DNA of 64,000 bases from Haloarcula pelagica (GCF_030127105.1 NZ_CP126161.1:930001-994000); one strand, 5' to 3'. Shown: positions 15,575-24,514, counted from the stretch's first letter. The notes: generated by a model from the sequence alone, not told the origin. Numbers and translations are program-made.

Positions 15575-15743
15575 GTCTCAATCGTCCCCACTGGGGGAAT
15601 AAAACGATACTGGAATCGACGGTCGGTCGTCAACCGTTGTAGGGGACGCGTGTATAAGGATTCATTATACAGTCAATACTCTCTGTATTGTTTGGTCACA
15701 CACATAGCCAACTTTTACCAGGATGTTTGTGATTCTGTCCAGT

Positions 15744-16013
15744 ATGAGCACGATTTCCGATGAAACGCTGGCAACCCCCTTCGCGACCGAGGAGTTTCGC
15801 GAGCGGCTCCGTGACCTGCCGCCGAGCGCGAAACTCGTCGCGAAGGTGCTCGAAGACGAGGCGCCGCTCTCCCAGGGGCAGCTCGCGGACGCCTCTCTGC
15901 TCCCCGACCGCACCGTCCGCTACGCGCTGAACAGGCTCGAAGACTCGGAGCTCGTCGAGTCCCGGTACAGTTTCACCGACGCTCGCAAACAGGTGTACTT
16001 TTTGTCGACCTGA
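15744..16013 (+). CDS. MarR-like winged-helix regulator (small)
   Basis: The 89-residue single-domain protein has LPPSAKLVAKVLEDEAPLSQ (first helices), GQLADASLLPDRTVRYALNR (recognition helix) and a beta wing LVESRYSFTDARKQVYFL. This is the winged-helix pattern of small haloarchaeal MarR-type regulators. The ATG at 15744 follows a region with ACTTTTACC (about 15712), consistent with a short leader; a start at 15723 would add seven residues. It probably binds DNA as a dimer. The target is unknown. Confidence 0.8.
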   Translation: MSTISDETLATPFATEEFRERLRDLPPSAKLVAKVLEDEAPLSQGQLADASLLPDRTVRYALNRLEDSELVESRYSFTDARKQVYFLST

Positions 16014-16026
16014 CCGACGCTACCGC

Positions 16027-16797
16027 ATGGACTGGACGCGGGTCGACGTGCCCGTGGCGACGCGCGCACCGACCGGGCAGACGGCCGCGTATCTGATCGG
16101 CGGGTCGCTGCTGATCGACCCCGCAGCCAGAACCGACGCGCTCGACGCGCTCGTACCGGATATCGAGCACGTCGCCGTCACCCACCACCATCCCGACCAC
16201 ACGGGCGCCGTCGCCGACTACGCTGCCGAGGCCGGCGCGACCGTCTGGGCTCGGACCGGCCGCACGGCGGCCTTCGAGCGGGCGACCGGCGTCACGCCGG
16301 ACCGGACGTTTGCCGAGGGGACACGGATTCCGACCCGCGGGGGCGACGTGGCGGTTCTGGACACGCCCGGCCACGCGCCCGAACACGTCGCGTTCGTGGC
16401 CGGCGACGCCGTCGTCTCCGGTGATCTGGCCATCGCGGCGGGCAGCGTCGTCGTCGGCGCGCCGGAGGGGGACATGCGGGCGTATCTGACCTCGTTGCGG
16501 CGACTGGCGGCCCGGTCCCCGACTCGGCTCCTGCCGGCTCACGGTCCGATCATCGACGAGCCACGGGCGACGTGTGAGCGCCTGCTCGCGCATCGACTCG
16601 AACGCGAGCGTCGGGTCCGGGCGGCGGTCGCGGACGGCGCGGCGACCGTCGACGCGATACTCGACGCCGCCTACGAGAAGGACCTCTCGGGCGTCCGGGA
16701 CCTCGCCGCCGCGACGGTCCGGGCGCACCTGAAGAAACTCGCGGTCGAGGGCGCGCTGGCCTGGGACGGCGAGCGCGCGACCGTCGCCGGCCCGTGA
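16027..16797 (+). CDS. MBL-fold metallo-hydrolase, LACTB2-like
   Basis: The 256-residue protein has the metallo-beta-lactamase motif THHHPDHTG (metal ligands of the HxHxDH type) near residue 53, the His ligand in LDTPGHAPEHV, the Asp in VSGDLAI and the last His in LLPAHGP. A C-terminal winged-helix-like segment (VDAILDAAYEKDLSGVRDLA and on) is typical of LACTB2/glyoxalase-II-like hydrolases. It starts 13 nt after the small MarR regulator, so the two may be co-transcribed. Confidence 0.88.
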   Translation: MDWTRVDVPVATRAPTGQTAAYLIGGSLLIDPAARTDALDALVPDIEHVAVTHHHPDHTGAVADYAAEAGATVWARTGRTAAFERATGVTPDRTFAEGTRIPTRGGDVAVLDTPGHAPEHVAFVAGDAVVSGDLAIAAGSVVVGAPEGDMRAYLTSLRRLAARSPTRLLPAHGPIIDEPRATCERLLAHRLERERRVRAAVADGAATVDAILDAAYEKDLSGVRDLAAATVRAHLKKLAVEGALAWDGERATVAGP

Positions 16798-16833
16798 CGC
16801 GTACTTTTTCCCCGTCCACGCGTACGAGTTCGC

Positions 16834-17589
16834 ATGGAGTCGCTCGAAACCGAACTCGACCGCGCCAGGGACCTCGACGTGGCCGAGTTGGCCGACGCGA
16901 TCGAGACGATCGGGTTCGAGTGTACGCGCTGTGGCGCCTGCTGCAAGGCCGAGACGGGGTGTGGGGGCGCCGACGGGACCGCAGCCGACGACGATGGATC
17001 GAAGAGCGCCGACCCACACACGGCGACCGTCTTCCCCGACGAGATCCGCCGGCTCCAGGCGTCGGACGGGACCGACTACGATTTCCGGGATGTCGCCCGA
17101 CCGATGCCCTACGGGCTGACCGAGGGTCCCGACGGCCCCGAGGGCGAGACCTTCGAGTGGGCGCTCCAGACTGACGGCTGCGGCGACTGCACCTTCTACG
17201 AGGAGACGGGCGGCACCGGCGCCTGTACGGTCCACGAGGACCGGCCGCTCATCTGTCGGACCTACCCGTTCAGCGTCGCGCTCGGCGGGACGACACAGCC
17301 GATGGGCGAGGTCGTCGACAGCGTTGCCCCGGAGGGGGACGGCGAAGCCGACGAACCCGACGACGGCTCGGGGATGGTCCGCGCCCACGAGTGTGAAGGG
17401 CTCGGGCGTGACATCTCGCGGGCGGACGCGAAAGAACTGGCAGCGGCACTCAAAGAGCGAGCGGTCCGTGAGTTAGAAGAAGCCATCGGCGTCCGCGAGC
17501 AGTACCAGCCGGTGGAGACGGCCCCTGGCGAAGTCGTCGTCCACGACTCCGAGGGCCAGAAACGACCCGATGGGACGCCGAGAGAGTAG
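16834..17589 (+). CDS. YkgJ-family cysteine-cluster protein
   Basis: The 251-residue protein starts a Cys cluster at CTRCGACC (Cys30, 33, 36, 37) with further Cys in GDCTFY and RPLICRTYPF, the pattern of the YkgJ/CxxCxxCC family that binds zinc or an Fe-S cluster. An acidic insert (residues 44-60) lies between the first Cys group and the body, and the C-terminus is helical and charged. The function is unknown. It begins 36 nt after the MBL hydrolase and may share its transcript. Confidence 0.85.
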   Translation: MESLETELDRARDLDVAELADAIETIGFECTRCGACCKAETGCGGADGTAADDDGSKSADPHTATVFPDEIRRLQASDGTDYDFRDVARPMPYGLTEGPDGPEGETFEWALQTDGCGDCTFYEETGGTGACTVHEDRPLICRTYPFSVALGGTTQPMGEVVDSVAPEGDGEADEPDDGSGMVRAHECEGLGRDISRADAKELAAALKERAVRELEEAIGVREQYQPVETAPGEVVVHDSEGQKRPDGTPRE

Positions 17590-17601
17590 GCCAGACGCTG
17601 T

Positions 17602-18003
17602 TCAGACGCTTTCGTCGATGATCTCGCCGACCGCGAAGTTCGATTTGACTTCCGTCACTTCGATCTTGACGCGCTCGCCGATCTCGGCACCGGGGACGAT
17701 GATGACGTAGCCCCGTTCGACGCGGGCGATCCCGTCGCCCTGCTTGCCGATGTCCTCGATCTCGACGTAGCGTGTCTCACCGGGTTCGACCGGCGGTTGG
17801 GGCTGGTCCGGCGGCGTCTCGCTCACCGACGCCTCGTCCTCGGTGCTCTCGTCGTCGGCGGAGATGAGTGCGACGCGGTAGGTGCCACCGGCCTCGACGG
17901 CCCCCGTCTCGACCTCGCGGCGCGGGACCTCGACGACGTACCTGTCACCCTCGTCGGTCACGTCAGCGCTGAACAGACACAGGAGTTTCTCCGAGATTTC
18001 CAA
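17602..18003 (-). CDS. TRAM-domain protein (TTG start, strong Shine-Dalgarno)
   Basis: The 133-residue protein ends in a TRAM domain (about residues 75-131): ETRYVEIEDIGKQGDGIARV, GYVIIVPGAEIGERVKIEV and FAVGEIID. This is a small OB-like RNA-binding fold that in archaea is proposed to act as an RNA chaperone or tRNA-related factor. The N-terminal half is an acidic extension. The start must be TTG at 18003: an in-frame stop lies just upstream, no ATG is available, and GGAGGT is correctly spaced in front. Confidence 0.85.
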   Translation of the reverse strand: MEISEKLLCLFSADVTDEGDRYVVEVPRREVETGAVEAGGTYRVALISADDESTEDEASVSETPPDQPQPPVEPGETRYVEIEDIGKQGDGIARVERGYVIIVPGAEIGERVKIEVTEVKSNFAVGEIIDESV

Positions 18004-18011
18004 TGTAGTAG

Positions 18012-18017
18012 ACCTCC
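18012..18017 (-). promoter_or_regulatory. Shine-Dalgarno deciding the TTG start of the TRAM gene
   Basis: The minus strand reads GGAGGT eight bases before the TTG codon, a full match to the anti-SD. This is notable because most genes here look leaderless. A TATA-like CTATAGT lies about 25 nt farther upstream (near 18040). Confidence 0.55.
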
Positions 18018-18218
18018 GTTTGCGCTACTGTTCGCCCACCACTATAGAACTGCCGGACGCAGCAGTCGCTGTTTTCGCCCTGTACCAACCACCGATGTGA
18101 GCCGCCCGTCGCCGTGTCGGTTCCGCGACTCGCTGCGACAAAACCGCAAGACAGCGGCGTGTTAACCGACTGTACCAAACCCCCTAAGGGAGTTTCGGTG
18201 CTACCCCGTACTGTACCA

Positions 18219-18461
18219 ATGAGCGCGACCGTACAGGCGACTGACGCCCCACTCTCGGACAAGCAGCGTCGCATCCTGGAGTACCTCGAAGCCAACGCCG
18301 ACAGCCAAACCTACTTCAAGTCGCGGCTCATCGGCGACGAGCTGGACATGTCCGCCAAAGAGGTCGGCGCCAACATGACCGCGATTGCCAACAGCGCCAC
18401 CACCGTCGATGTCGAGAAGTGGGGCTACTCGTCGTCGACGACGTGGATGGTCGAAACGTAA
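18219..18461 (+). CDS. small winged-helix-like protein, DUF7123 type
   Basis: The 80-residue protein (LSDKQRRILEYLEANADSQT, then DELDMSAKEVGANMTAIAN and a terminal SSSTTWMV strand) is a conserved small haloarchaeal protein that folds as a winged-helix-like DNA-binding domain by its helix-strand pattern. The ATG at 18219 lies within the third of three CTGTACCAA repeats in its upstream region. A CCCTAAGGG element about 33 nt upstream is a likely TATA-box variant. The function is unknown. Confidence 0.75.
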   Translation: MSATVQATDAPLSDKQRRILEYLEANADSQTYFKSRLIGDELDMSAKEVGANMTAIANSATTVDVEKWGYSSSTTWMVET

Positions 18462-18498
18462 GTTCGCGCCTGCGGGCAGACGTGGCGTTTCGCCCTTC

Positions 18499-19113
18499 TC
18501 ACGCCGGATCGTACCGCACCAGCGAGTCCGCTTCGCCCGCCAGCGCGGCGGCGTCGTCGCCGAACGAGTCCGCGTAGCGGATCAGCAGCGTCAACACCGT
18601 CTCCGGGTTCGTGATCGCGTAGCCGTCGGCCCGCGACAGCAGGCCCGCCGCTTCCAGGTCGCCGGCGTAGTTGCTCACTGTCGGCCGCGAGACATCCAGT
18701 TCATCGGCCAGTTCGGCGGCCGACACTGCCGGGTTCCGGAGGAGCGTCACGAGCATCCCGCGGGCGGTCTCCCGGCGGAGAAATCCGAGGATCACCTGCT
18801 CGGTTTCGGAGAACTGCCCGGCCGGGAAATACCGGCGGTAGTCGCCGTCCTTGCGCGAGGCGACGACGTTCTCGGACTCCAGACGGTGGAGGTGGTGCTG
18901 TGTCTCGCCGGTCCCCAGTTTGAGATCGTCACGGAGCTTCGAGAAGTGGGTACCAGGGTGGGCCGAGACGTAGCCGGCGATGGCACCGGGGGCATCACTG
19001 TCGCTGTCCCCACTGTCCTCGCCGAATCGGGCGAACGGGCTCGCCGCACCGAGGGCGGCAAAGCGGCGGAGCGTCGCCCGCTTGTCCTCGTCGACTGTCC
19101 CATCCCGACCCAT
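18499..19113 (-). CDS. two-domain winged-helix transcription regulator
   Basis: The 204-residue protein appears to carry two winged-helix domains. The first is HPGTHFSKLRDDLKLGTGET / HHLHRLESENVVASRKDGDY (about residues 50-95), similar to archaeal regulators related to ArsR/MarR. The second is NPAVSAAELADELDVSRPTV / LEAAGLLSRADGY (about 125-165). The C-terminal residues may mediate dimerisation. It is monocistronic with a TTTTTACAG box about 30 nt upstream. The target is unknown. Confidence 0.8.
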   Translation of the reverse strand: MGRDGTVDEDKRATLRRFAALGAASPFARFGEDSGDSDSDAPGAIAGYVSAHPGTHFSKLRDDLKLGTGETQHHLHRLESENVVASRKDGDYRRYFPAGQFSETEQVILGFLRRETARGMLVTLLRNPAVSAAELADELDVSRPTVSNYAGDLEAAGLLSRADGYAITNPETVLTLLIRYADSFGDDAAALAGEADSLVRYDPA

Positions 19114-19161
19114 AACTATGTCAGGGGAAGCGATTCTGCTGTAAAAAGGCTTCGGCCTTGA

Positions 19162-20337
19162 TCAGGAGGACTTCTCGCTGCCGTCGTCGTCCGGGCCGCC
19201 GGCAACGTCGGTCTGGCCGCCGTTGTCGATCTCGGCGTCCATCTGTTCGATGACCTCGTCTGCGCTGTCGACGCCGGCGTCCTCGCCGTGTTTGATCTTC
19301 TGGGCTTCCTCCTCCATCGCCTCTACGTCGACCTCGGCCTCCTCGTCGATCTGGCCGAGGATCTCCTCGATGTCGTCCAGTCCGAGCATCTCGCGGGTCT
19401 CGGCGTCGAACTCCAGTCCTTCGAGGACGCTGCCGTTCTCCTTGACATCGGACCCCTGGAGGTGTTTGCCGTACCGGCCGACCAGCGACGTGAGTTCCTG
19501 CGGGAGGATGAACTTCGTCGACTCGCCCTGCCCGATCTCGGCCAGCGTCTCCATCCCCTTGTCGATGACGGCGCGTTCGCCCATCGACTCGGCGGATTTC
19601 GCGCGCAGCACGGTCGAGATCGCGTCACCCTGGGCTTCCAGGATCTGGCTCTGCTTCTCACCCTGTGCGCGGATGATGTTGGACTGCTTGTCACCTTCCG
19701 CGGTCTCGATCGCGGAACGCCGTTCACCCTGGGCCTCCAGGATCATCGCACGGCGTTTCCGCTCGGCGGAGGTCTGTTGCTCCATGGCCTGCTGAACGTC
19801 CTTGGAGGGGTTGACCTCGCGGACCTCGACGCTCTCGACGCGGACACCCCACTCGTCGGTGGGTTCGTCCAGTTCCTTCCGGATGCGGGAGTTGATCTCC
19901 TGGCGTTTGTTGAGCGTGTCGTCCAGTTCCATGTCACCCAGGACGGCACGGAGGGTCGTCTGTGCGAGGTTCGAGACGGCGCGCTCGTAGTTGTCGACTT
20001 CGAGGAACGCCTTCTTGGGGTCCATCACCTTGATGTAGACGACGGCGTCGGCGGTCACCGGCGAGTTGTCGCGGGTGATCGCTTCCTGCCGTGGCACGTC
20101 TAACGTCTGAGTCCGCATGTCGAAGCGGGTAACGTCCGAGACGAAGGGATAGATGAAGTGGATCCCCTGGTCGAGCAGGCCACGGTAGGTCCCGAGCACG
20201 GTGTAGGCACCCTGCTGATAGGGCCTGATGATGACGACGCTGGAGTACACCAGCGCGATGGCGATGAGCAGGAACACGACGGCGACGAAGCCGATGATGC
20301 CGCCCAGAATCTGCAGCGGTACTAACGCGGGGAGCAT
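19162..20337 (-). CDS. SPFH/band 7 (stomatin-like) membrane scaffold protein
   Basis: The 391-residue protein has an N-terminal transmembrane helix (residues 10-33), an SPFH domain (VVIIRPYQQGAYTVLGTY, DVPRQEAITRDNSPVTADAV, RVESVEVREVNPSKDVQ) and a long coiled coil with repeated EAQGE/EAEGDKQ units (about 195-260). An acidic tail follows. Stomatin/paraslipin proteins assemble on membranes and often pair with an NfeD protein, and here nfeD lies immediately upstream on the same strand (65-bp gap). It probably organises membrane domains or controls a membrane protease. Confidence 0.92.
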   Translation of the reverse strand: MLPALVPLQILGGIIGFVAVVFLLIAIALVYSSVVIIRPYQQGAYTVLGTYRGLLDQGIHFIYPFVSDVTRFDMRTQTLDVPRQEAITRDNSPVTADAVVYIKVMDPKKAFLEVDNYERAVSNLAQTTLRAVLGDMELDDTLNKRQEINSRIRKELDEPTDEWGVRVESVEVREVNPSKDVQQAMEQQTSAERKRRAMILEAQGERRSAIETAEGDKQSNIIRAQGEKQSQILEAQGDAISTVLRAKSAESMGERAVIDKGMETLAEIGQGESTKFILPQELTSLVGRYGKHLQGSDVKENGSVLEGLEFDAETREMLGLDDIEEILGQIDEEAEVDVEAMEEEAQKIKHGEDAGVDSADEVIEQMDAEIDNGGQTDVAGGPDDDGSEKSS

Positions 20338-20402
20338 AACGCCTCCAACTCGGTCTCCCTGAAAGAAAAGCCTTCGGTGTCTGTGTCACACACTAACGCG
20401 AG

Positions 20403-20978
20403 TCACGCTTTCTCCGATTCGGTCGACCGCTCGCGGTCCCGTTCCAGCGCGCGGTCGATGTCGTCGTCGGTCCCCGAGACGCGTTCGACCTTGAGGACGT
20501 TGCCGCCGCCGGGGTCGACTACCATCACCTCTTCGCCCTCCTCGATGGTCCCGTCGATACTCCGGGCCTGATAGTAGGGGTTGAAGCCGCCGTCTTCGAG
20601 TTTGACCTCGCCGTCGGACGTGGTGACCCGCTCGGTGACGACGCCGAACTGGCCTTTCAGGGAGTCCGAACTGAGTGTCTGGCCGCGTCCGGGGGCGGCG
20701 AAGTCCAGTTTCCGGTACCCCCACAGCGTCACCGCTGTCGTCGCGAGGACGACAACGGTGAGGACGATGGGTGCGAAGATACCCAGGCTCGCGGGGATGA
20801 ACAGGCCGACGAGCCCGGCAGTCAGGAGCGCGACGCCGAGCACGAAGAAGTGCGTTCCCGGTGCCAGCGCCTCCGCGACGATGAGGCCGGCGCCGGCCAG
20901 AAACAGCAGTACCGAGAGGGACAGCCCGAACAGTGGATCGACCTGGGCGGGGGCGAGGACGGCCAGCGAGCCTACCAT
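20403..20978 (-). CDS. NfeD-family membrane protein
   Basis: The 191-residue protein has three to four hydrophobic helices (about residues 17-85: LSVLLFLAGAGLIVAEAL, FFVLGVALLTAGLVGLF, FAPIVLTVVVLATTAV) followed by a soluble OB-fold domain (LKGQFGVVTERVTTSDGEVK, IEEGEEVMVVDPGGGNVLKV). This is the short NfeD form that partners with stomatin/SPFH proteins such as its downstream neighbour. It lacks the ClpP-like protease part of long NfeD proteins. Confidence 0.9.
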   Translation of the reverse strand: MVGSLAVLAPAQVDPLFGLSLSVLLFLAGAGLIVAEALAPGTHFFVLGVALLTAGLVGLFIPASLGIFAPIVLTVVVLATTAVTLWGYRKLDFAAPGRGQTLSSDSLKGQFGVVTERVTTSDGEVKLEDGGFNPYYQARSIDGTIEEGEEVMVVDPGGGNVLKVERVSGTDDDIDRALERDRERSTESEKA

Positions 20979-21003
20979 ACCACCCAGTAGGGGCGGAGCA
21001 GGA

Positions 21004-21381
21004 TTAAGTGTCCGGGTTGGTCCGGACGAACAGTCCGTACAGCACTGCTGCGCCGACGGCGACGGCGGCGGTCATCCCGCCGAGGACGGTCGGCGAGGCC
21101 AGTGCCGGTCCGGCGAACATCCCGCCGATCGCCAACAGCCCGATGTACACGCCCAGCGCGACGAAGACGACACTCTCCACGCTGGGGCGCCCGGGTGTCA
21201 CTTCCACGTCGGGGGAGAACGTCCCGGCCTCGCTCCCGTCATCGTAGGGGTTCTCCGCGTCCTCGGTGTCGTCGACCCTGATAACGTCGGCCTCGGTGGC
21301 GTTGTCGTACTCCTCGACGAACCGGTCGCCGCCGTCGGTGTCGTCGCGCCGTCGCGGTCCGGGCGCGTCACCATCGTCCAT
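21004..21381 (-). CDS. small two-helix membrane protein, DUF7312-like
   Basis: The 125-residue protein has an acidic cytosolic N-terminus (residues 1-60), a connecting VTPGRPSVESVVFVALGVY segment and two hydrophobic helices ending at LYGLFVRTNPDT. The proline-containing entry to the first helix is seen in several small haloarchaeal proteins. It lies 25 bp upstream of nfeD on the same strand and may belong to that unit. The function is unknown. Confidence 0.7.
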   Translation of the reverse strand: MDDGDAPGPRRRDDTDGGDRFVEEYDNATEADVIRVDDTEDAENPYDDGSEAGTFSPDVEVTPGRPSVESVVFVALGVYIGLLAIGGMFAGPALASPTVLGGMTAAVAVGAAVLYGLFVRTNPDT

Positions 21382-21420
21382 GTCAGTCGGTAGTCGGCGA
21401 GCCTACAAAAGGGCTTGTGA

Positions 21421-23148
21421 CTACGTGCGCTCGGTCGTCTCGACGCCGCCGAAGACGAACCGGGCGCCGTCGTGGTCCTCGTCGAGTTCGACGGTCCAGC
21501 CGTGTGAGTGGGCGACGGTCCGGACGATCGCCAGGCCGAGGCCGGTGCCGTCGTCGCTGGTCGTGTAGCCGTACTCGAAGACATCCGTGGCGTGGTCGGC
21601 CGGGACGCCCGGGCCGTCGTCGGCGACCGCGAACCCACCCGGGAACAGTTCTGCGGTGACCGTGACCGGCGACACGTCCCCGTCCGGTGGTTCGTCGTCG
21701 GCAGCGGGGCCGTGTTCGACGCTGTTCCGAATCAGGTTTTCGAGCAGGGTGAGCAGTCGCGTCCGGTCGGCGTGGACGGTCCCGCTGCCCTGGACCGACA
21801 GCGTCGCCGTGCCCGTCTCCACGTTCTTCCAGGCCGCCTCGACGACGGCCCCGAAGTCGAGCGGTTCCTGCTCGGTCATGTCGTCGCCCTGTCTGGCCAG
21901 CGTGAGCACGTCCTCGATGATCTCGTCCATCCGCTCGTGGGACTCCGAGATCGACGCCACGTAGCCGGTCAGTTCGGGGTCGTCGAGTTCCTCCGCCAGG
22001 ACGTTCGTGTATCCGTCGGCGACCTGGAGCGGGTTCCGCAGGTCGTGACTGACCGTCGCGGCGACCTGGTCGAGGCGGTCGTTTTTCGCTTCGAGGCGGC
22101 GGCGTGACCGTTCGAGCGGCGTCACGTCCCGCAGGAGCAGTGAGTGACCGATCCGGTGTGCGGTGTCGCGCTCCTCGATCGGCGTCGTCCGAAGCGAGTA
22201 GTACCGGGTTTCCCCGTCGACCGTCAGCGTGATCCGGGTCGTCTGGTCCGCCGGGACGGGGAGCGTGACCTGGCTCGCCAGCTCCGGACACACTGTGGTG
22301 AACTCCCCGCCCTCGCTGTCGGCCAGGCCAGGCCACAGCGAGCGTGCCTCCCGGTTGTAATCGACCACACGCGCCTCGTCGTCGAGGACGACGACGGCGT
22401 CCGAGAGCGTCTCGACCAACCGCGTGCGAGCGACGGGTGCGATGTCGAACAGCCCCATCCCGAACACGCCGACCGTCGTCGCGAGGATGAACGGCAACGC
22501 ACCGTAGCCGCCGTACTGAAAGGTTTCGACCGGGCCGAGTTCCAGGATCGACGCGATGTTCGCCGTCCCGACACCGATGGCACCGGTGTACAGCAGCGCC
22601 GTCCGGATCCGGTTCCCCCGCCGGGTCCGCCCGATGAACTGCGAGAGCACGAGCACGCCGATCAGGACGAACGCGTAGGTGATGGTCAGGAACAGGTAGT
22701 ACACCGGCCCGCGGACCGCGCTGCCGTGGAAGAACGGCGTCTGGACGCGCACGACATCGGTCAACAAGAGGTGGTGTGTGCCGTTTGTCACCGCGAGCAC
22801 GGCGTAGCCCCCGACGACGAGGGCCGAGACCACCTGGACCCATCGCTGTCGGTGGAGGTCGCTGTCGGTGTAGGCCGCGACGAAGGCGACCCAGAGGAAG
22901 CTCGCGAGAAACCCCGTGAACTTCTCGCTGATCACGAGCGCGCGGGCCAGTCGCCACTCCGTCGTGAGGACCAGCGCGACGAGCTGGAGCTGCCAGAGGA
23001 TCCCCGCGACGAACACCACTGCGAGGTACAACCTGACGCCGCGGACCTCGTTCTGTGTCCGCCAGAGCACGCCGCCGACGGCCAGCGAGAGGAAAACGGT
23101 GAGCACTGGCGGGACGACGTGCGCGACCACGACGGGTGGAACCGCCAC
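21421..23148 (-). CDS. sensor histidine kinase with N-terminal 7TM domain and PAS
   Basis: The 575-residue protein has seven hydrophobic helices in residues 1-235 (the histidine-kinase-associated 7TM type), a PAS-like domain (about 243-345), a dimerisation domain with the phospho-acceptor His368 in VSHDLRNPLQ, and an HATPase domain with Asn475 (NLIRNSVEHG) and DGPGVP at 511-516. No response regulator is adjacent. The GTG start at 23148 sits about 30 nt below a TATA box (GGTATATTG), and the upstream in-frame extension overlaps the asparaginase gene. The stimulus is unknown. Confidence 0.87.
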   Translation of the reverse strand: MAVPPVVVAHVVPPVLTVFLSLAVGGVLWRTQNEVRGVRLYLAVVFVAGILWQLQLVALVLTTEWRLARALVISEKFTGFLASFLWVAFVAAYTDSDLHRQRWVQVVSALVVGGYAVLAVTNGTHHLLLTDVVRVQTPFFHGSAVRGPVYYLFLTITYAFVLIGVLVLSQFIGRTRRGNRIRTALLYTGAIGVGTANIASILELGPVETFQYGGYGALPFILATTVGVFGMGLFDIAPVARTRLVETLSDAVVVLDDEARVVDYNREARSLWPGLADSEGGEFTTVCPELASQVTLPVPADQTTRITLTVDGETRYYSLRTTPIEERDTAHRIGHSLLLRDVTPLERSRRRLEAKNDRLDQVAATVSHDLRNPLQVADGYTNVLAEELDDPELTGYVASISESHERMDEIIEDVLTLARQGDDMTEQEPLDFGAVVEAAWKNVETGTATLSVQGSGTVHADRTRLLTLLENLIRNSVEHGPAADDEPPDGDVSPVTVTAELFPGGFAVADDGPGVPADHATDVFEYGYTTSDDGTGLGLAIVRTVAHSHGWTVELDEDHDGARFVFGGVETTERT

Positions 23149-23174
23149 AGGCTGTGTCTCGTGTCGACGATTAT

Positions 23175-23183
23175 CAATATACC
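23175..23183 (-). promoter_or_regulatory. histidine kinase promoter
   Basis: The minus strand reads GGTATATTG, centred about 30 nt before the GTG start, predicting a leaderless or near-leaderless mRNA. It supports the GTG start choice. Confidence 0.45.
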
Positions 23184-23274
23184 GTCGGTTCGCCCGGCAC
23201 GCCCGGTCCCGCCTCCGCTGCCGGACTAGCGCCGCGGTGCAAGCGCCTTTCGGGCTGGCAGTGTGAGAACCGGT

Positions 23275-24125
23275 ATGCACGTGATCGTCCACGGCGGCGC
23301 CGGGAGCGCACCCGACCAGCCGACCGAGCGCCGCGAGACCCTCGACGAGGCAGCCACGAGGGCCGCGACGCGGCGACACCGATCGAGGCCGTCCGCGCGG
23401 CGGTTCGCCCGCTGGAACGCGAGCCGGCGTTCAACGCCGGCGTGGGTGGGGCCGTCCAGAGCGACGGCGTGGTCCGGACGGACGCCGGCCTGATGACCGC
23501 CGACGGGACCGCCGGCGCGGCCTGCTCGATGCCGGGCGTCGCCCACGCCGTCGATGTCGCACACGCCGTCGCCACGGAGACGCCACACCTCCTCGTCGCC
23601 GGCCAGCAAGCGGTCGACCTCGCAGGGGTGTGTGGCGTCGACACCGACGAATCGCTCCTGACCGACGAGACCCGGCGTCGCTGGACCGACGCCGACCCGC
23701 CGGGACCGCTGGACGAGGCCCACCTCCAGTGGGTCCGGGACCGATTTGGCGGCCACGACACCGTCGGCGCGGTGGCCACCGACGGCGACCGCCTGGCGAC
23801 GGCGACCTCGACAGCCGGCCGGTGGTTCGCGCTGGCCGGCCGCGTCGGCGACGTTCCGCACCTGGGCGCGGGGTTCTACGCGGACGAGCGCGGCGGCGCG
23901 AGCGCGACCGGCGAGGGCGAGGCGATCGCGCGGTTCGGCCTCGCCCGGCGAGCCGTCGAGTCGCTCGACACCTACGGCCCCCGGCAGGCCGCCAGCGAGG
24001 CGATCGACGAGTTCGCCGCCGAGACGGACGGCCGCGCCGGCGTGATCGTCATGGACCGAGCCGGTCACGCCGGCGCGGAGTTCAACAGCCAGGCGATGCA
24101 GACGGCACGCGCCGGTCCGGAGTGA
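23275..24125 (+). pseudogene. isoaspartyl peptidase/asparaginase (Ntn family) with a -1 frameshift
   Basis: Two frames together give a type-2 asparaginase-like enzyme. The first (from ATG 23275) encodes MHVIVHGGAGSAPDQP to about DEAAT. The second continues EGRDAATPIEAVRAAV, FNAGVGGAVQSDG, the nucleophile region GHDTVGAVATDG and LGAGFYADERGG. The join needs one extra base near 23357/23358, so a single-base deletion has occurred; the restored reading (AAT-EGRD) matches family length with nothing missing. All catalytic motifs remain. Either the gene is newly inactivated or the sequence has an error here. Confidence 0.8.
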
Positions 24126-24158
24126 ACGTTTATCCCCGAGAGGGGCGAATCTCGGTCC

Positions 24159-24470
24159 GTGACTCCCGTCTATCTCGCCCTCGCGTCCGTCTGTGCCCTC
24201 CTCGCGGCCGCGGTCGCCGGCCACGACGCGGCCACCAGAGATCGCCCCTGGGGCCGTGTCGCCGTCGGGGTCGGCGGCGCGACCGCTGTCGGCTGTGGTG
24301 GCGCCCTCCTGAGCAGTGACTGGCTCGTGACCAGCTACGCCGCCGTGACCGGTGGTCCCCTCGTCGTTACGTCGCCCCGGGAGGTGTTCGCGCTCGTGGT
24401 CGGTGTCGTCGCGCTCGTCGCCGTCCTGTCGGGATACGGCGCCCTCTCGCGGTTCCGGCCGACCGGCTGA
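24159..24470 (+). CDS. small membrane protein, unknown function
   Basis: The 103-residue protein has about three hydrophobic helices (YLALASVCALLAAAVAG; VAVGVGGATAVGCGGALL; VFALVVGVVALVAVLSGYG). The GTG start at 24159 follows a TTTATCC box by about 25 nt, as for leaderless genes. I recognise no family. It lies between the frameshifted asparaginase and map, all on the same strand. Confidence 0.6.
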   Translation: MTPVYLALASVCALLAAAVAGHDAATRDRPWGRVAVGVGGATAVGCGGALLSSDWLVTSYAAVTGGPLVVTSPREVFALVVGVVALVAVLSGYGALSRFRPTG

Positions 24471-24514
24471 GTCCAACGGCAAACGCTTTCACCCACAGCG
24501 CACAACGACGGGGC

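Noticed and set aside
13881-15581. One 566-residue gene joining the methyltransferase region and the glycosyltransferase
   Set aside because: The N-terminal 266 residues are in the wrong frame for the methyltransferase and are Arg-rich nonsense; the real glycosyltransferase starts at 14783.
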